Notes under the pieces: generated by a model | Database searches by the model: none | What the model was told of the DNA's origin: nothing | What the model saw: only the letters and a program-made list of their open reading frames with translations | Made by a program: the position numbers and the translations under genes | NCBI GenBank assembly: GCA_003450555.1 | Contig: DMFQ01000470.1 | Span: 883-7,027, forward strand | Reading direction: 5' to 3' | DNA: 6,145 nucleotides | Origin: Ktedonobacter sp. | GTDB taxonomy: Bacteria > Chloroflexota > Ktedonobacteria > Ktedonobacterales > Ktedonobacteraceae | Part shown: positions 5,908 through 6,145 of the stretch, piece by piece | How the letters are laid out: each line of letters opens with the position of its first letter | Position numbering within the stretch: position 1 is the first letter of the stretch

Positions 5908-6013
5908 AAAGATGCCTCTTTCAGAATAGCGACGCTTTTTTCTGTTGCATATAAATAGATGTTTTAACCCTATTATTAAGAACAGCTAATAACACAGGAA
6001 TGTAACTCTCACG

Positions 6014-6032
6014 AAAAAAGGATAGAATATCC
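6014..6032 (-). terminator. candidate terminator of a gene beyond the right edge
   Basis: On the minus strand GGATA-TTC-TATCC (6032-6020) is followed at once by TTTTTT (6019-6014). The stem is short and AT-rich with a three-base loop, so it is weak, but the T-run is good. It would end a minus-strand transcript entering from outside the window and so insulate the glycosidase gene. Confidence 0.4.
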
Positions 6033-6122
6033 TGGCCATTTAGAGTAAAGCACAAATCACACAAAAAATTCTATGCATTACGTCACAAAATAAGCACGAC
6101 AATCAATTTTTCATCTTCTCTT

Positions 6123-6145
6123 TCTCACCCTCTCTCACCCTCTCT
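6123..6145. repeat. short 10-bp tandem repeat at the window edge
   Basis: The unit TCTCACCCTC repeats with period 10 for 2.3 copies and runs to the last base, so its full length is unknown. The sequence ahead of it (from about 6110) is also pyrimidine-rich. Confidence 0.6.

Noticed and set aside
1..6145. Search for CRISPR repeats, insertion-sequence ends, attachment sites or a retron-like RNA
   Set aside because: No regularly spaced repeats, transposase, integrase or reverse transcriptase is present; the tRNA operon has no repeated 3' end nearby that would suggest an integrated element.

Overview
The window most resembles a piece of a Ktedonobacteria-type (Chloroflexota) chromosome. That call is an inference from protein style, not from a marker gene. 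It rests on three things: the C-terminal channel-like tail that follows pentapeptide-type proteins in that group, a membrane-anchored family 3 glycosidase, and small 'MPNKYEREIEEIL' membrane proteins. Base composition looks close to balanced. No mobile element, CRISPR array, plasmid function or defence system is recognisable.

Left part (1-1326): the window opens inside a + strand gene whose C-terminal membrane domain is complete but carries a one-base frameshift near 148. A long, mostly gene-free stretch follows. It holds one convincing short gene at 825-968, a 47-residue single-span membrane peptide with a near-perfect Shine-Dalgarno. Downstream lies a 150-base region of nested inverted repeats with no known match.

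Middle (1242-1556): a compact minus-strand tRNA operon. It has a textbook sigma-70 promoter, then tRNA-Pro(TGG), then tRNA-Gly(TCC) with encoded CCA ends, then a hairpin and T-tract terminator.

Right part (1594-5907): all protein genes are on the minus strand and read from right to left. In order they are a membrane-anchored family 3 glycoside hydrolase (NagZ-like), now split in two frames at a run of six A; a four-span membrane protein; a Wzx/MATE-type polysaccharide flippase; and a two-span small membrane protein. The first three are tightly packed and suggest a cell-envelope function (cell-wall amino-sugar trimming plus export of a lipid-linked glycan), but the link is only by position. 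The stretch before the four-span gene holds a TATAAT box and two dyads that look like regulatory sites. The stretch before the two-span gene has its own promoter candidate.

Two independent single-base frameshifts in 6 kb, a truncated gene at the left edge and a simple tandem repeat at the right edge fit a draft contig with indel errors at least as well as real gene decay. No clearly new multi-gene system was found. The best leads are the split glycosidase, the 47-residue gene, the nested repeat region and the dyads.
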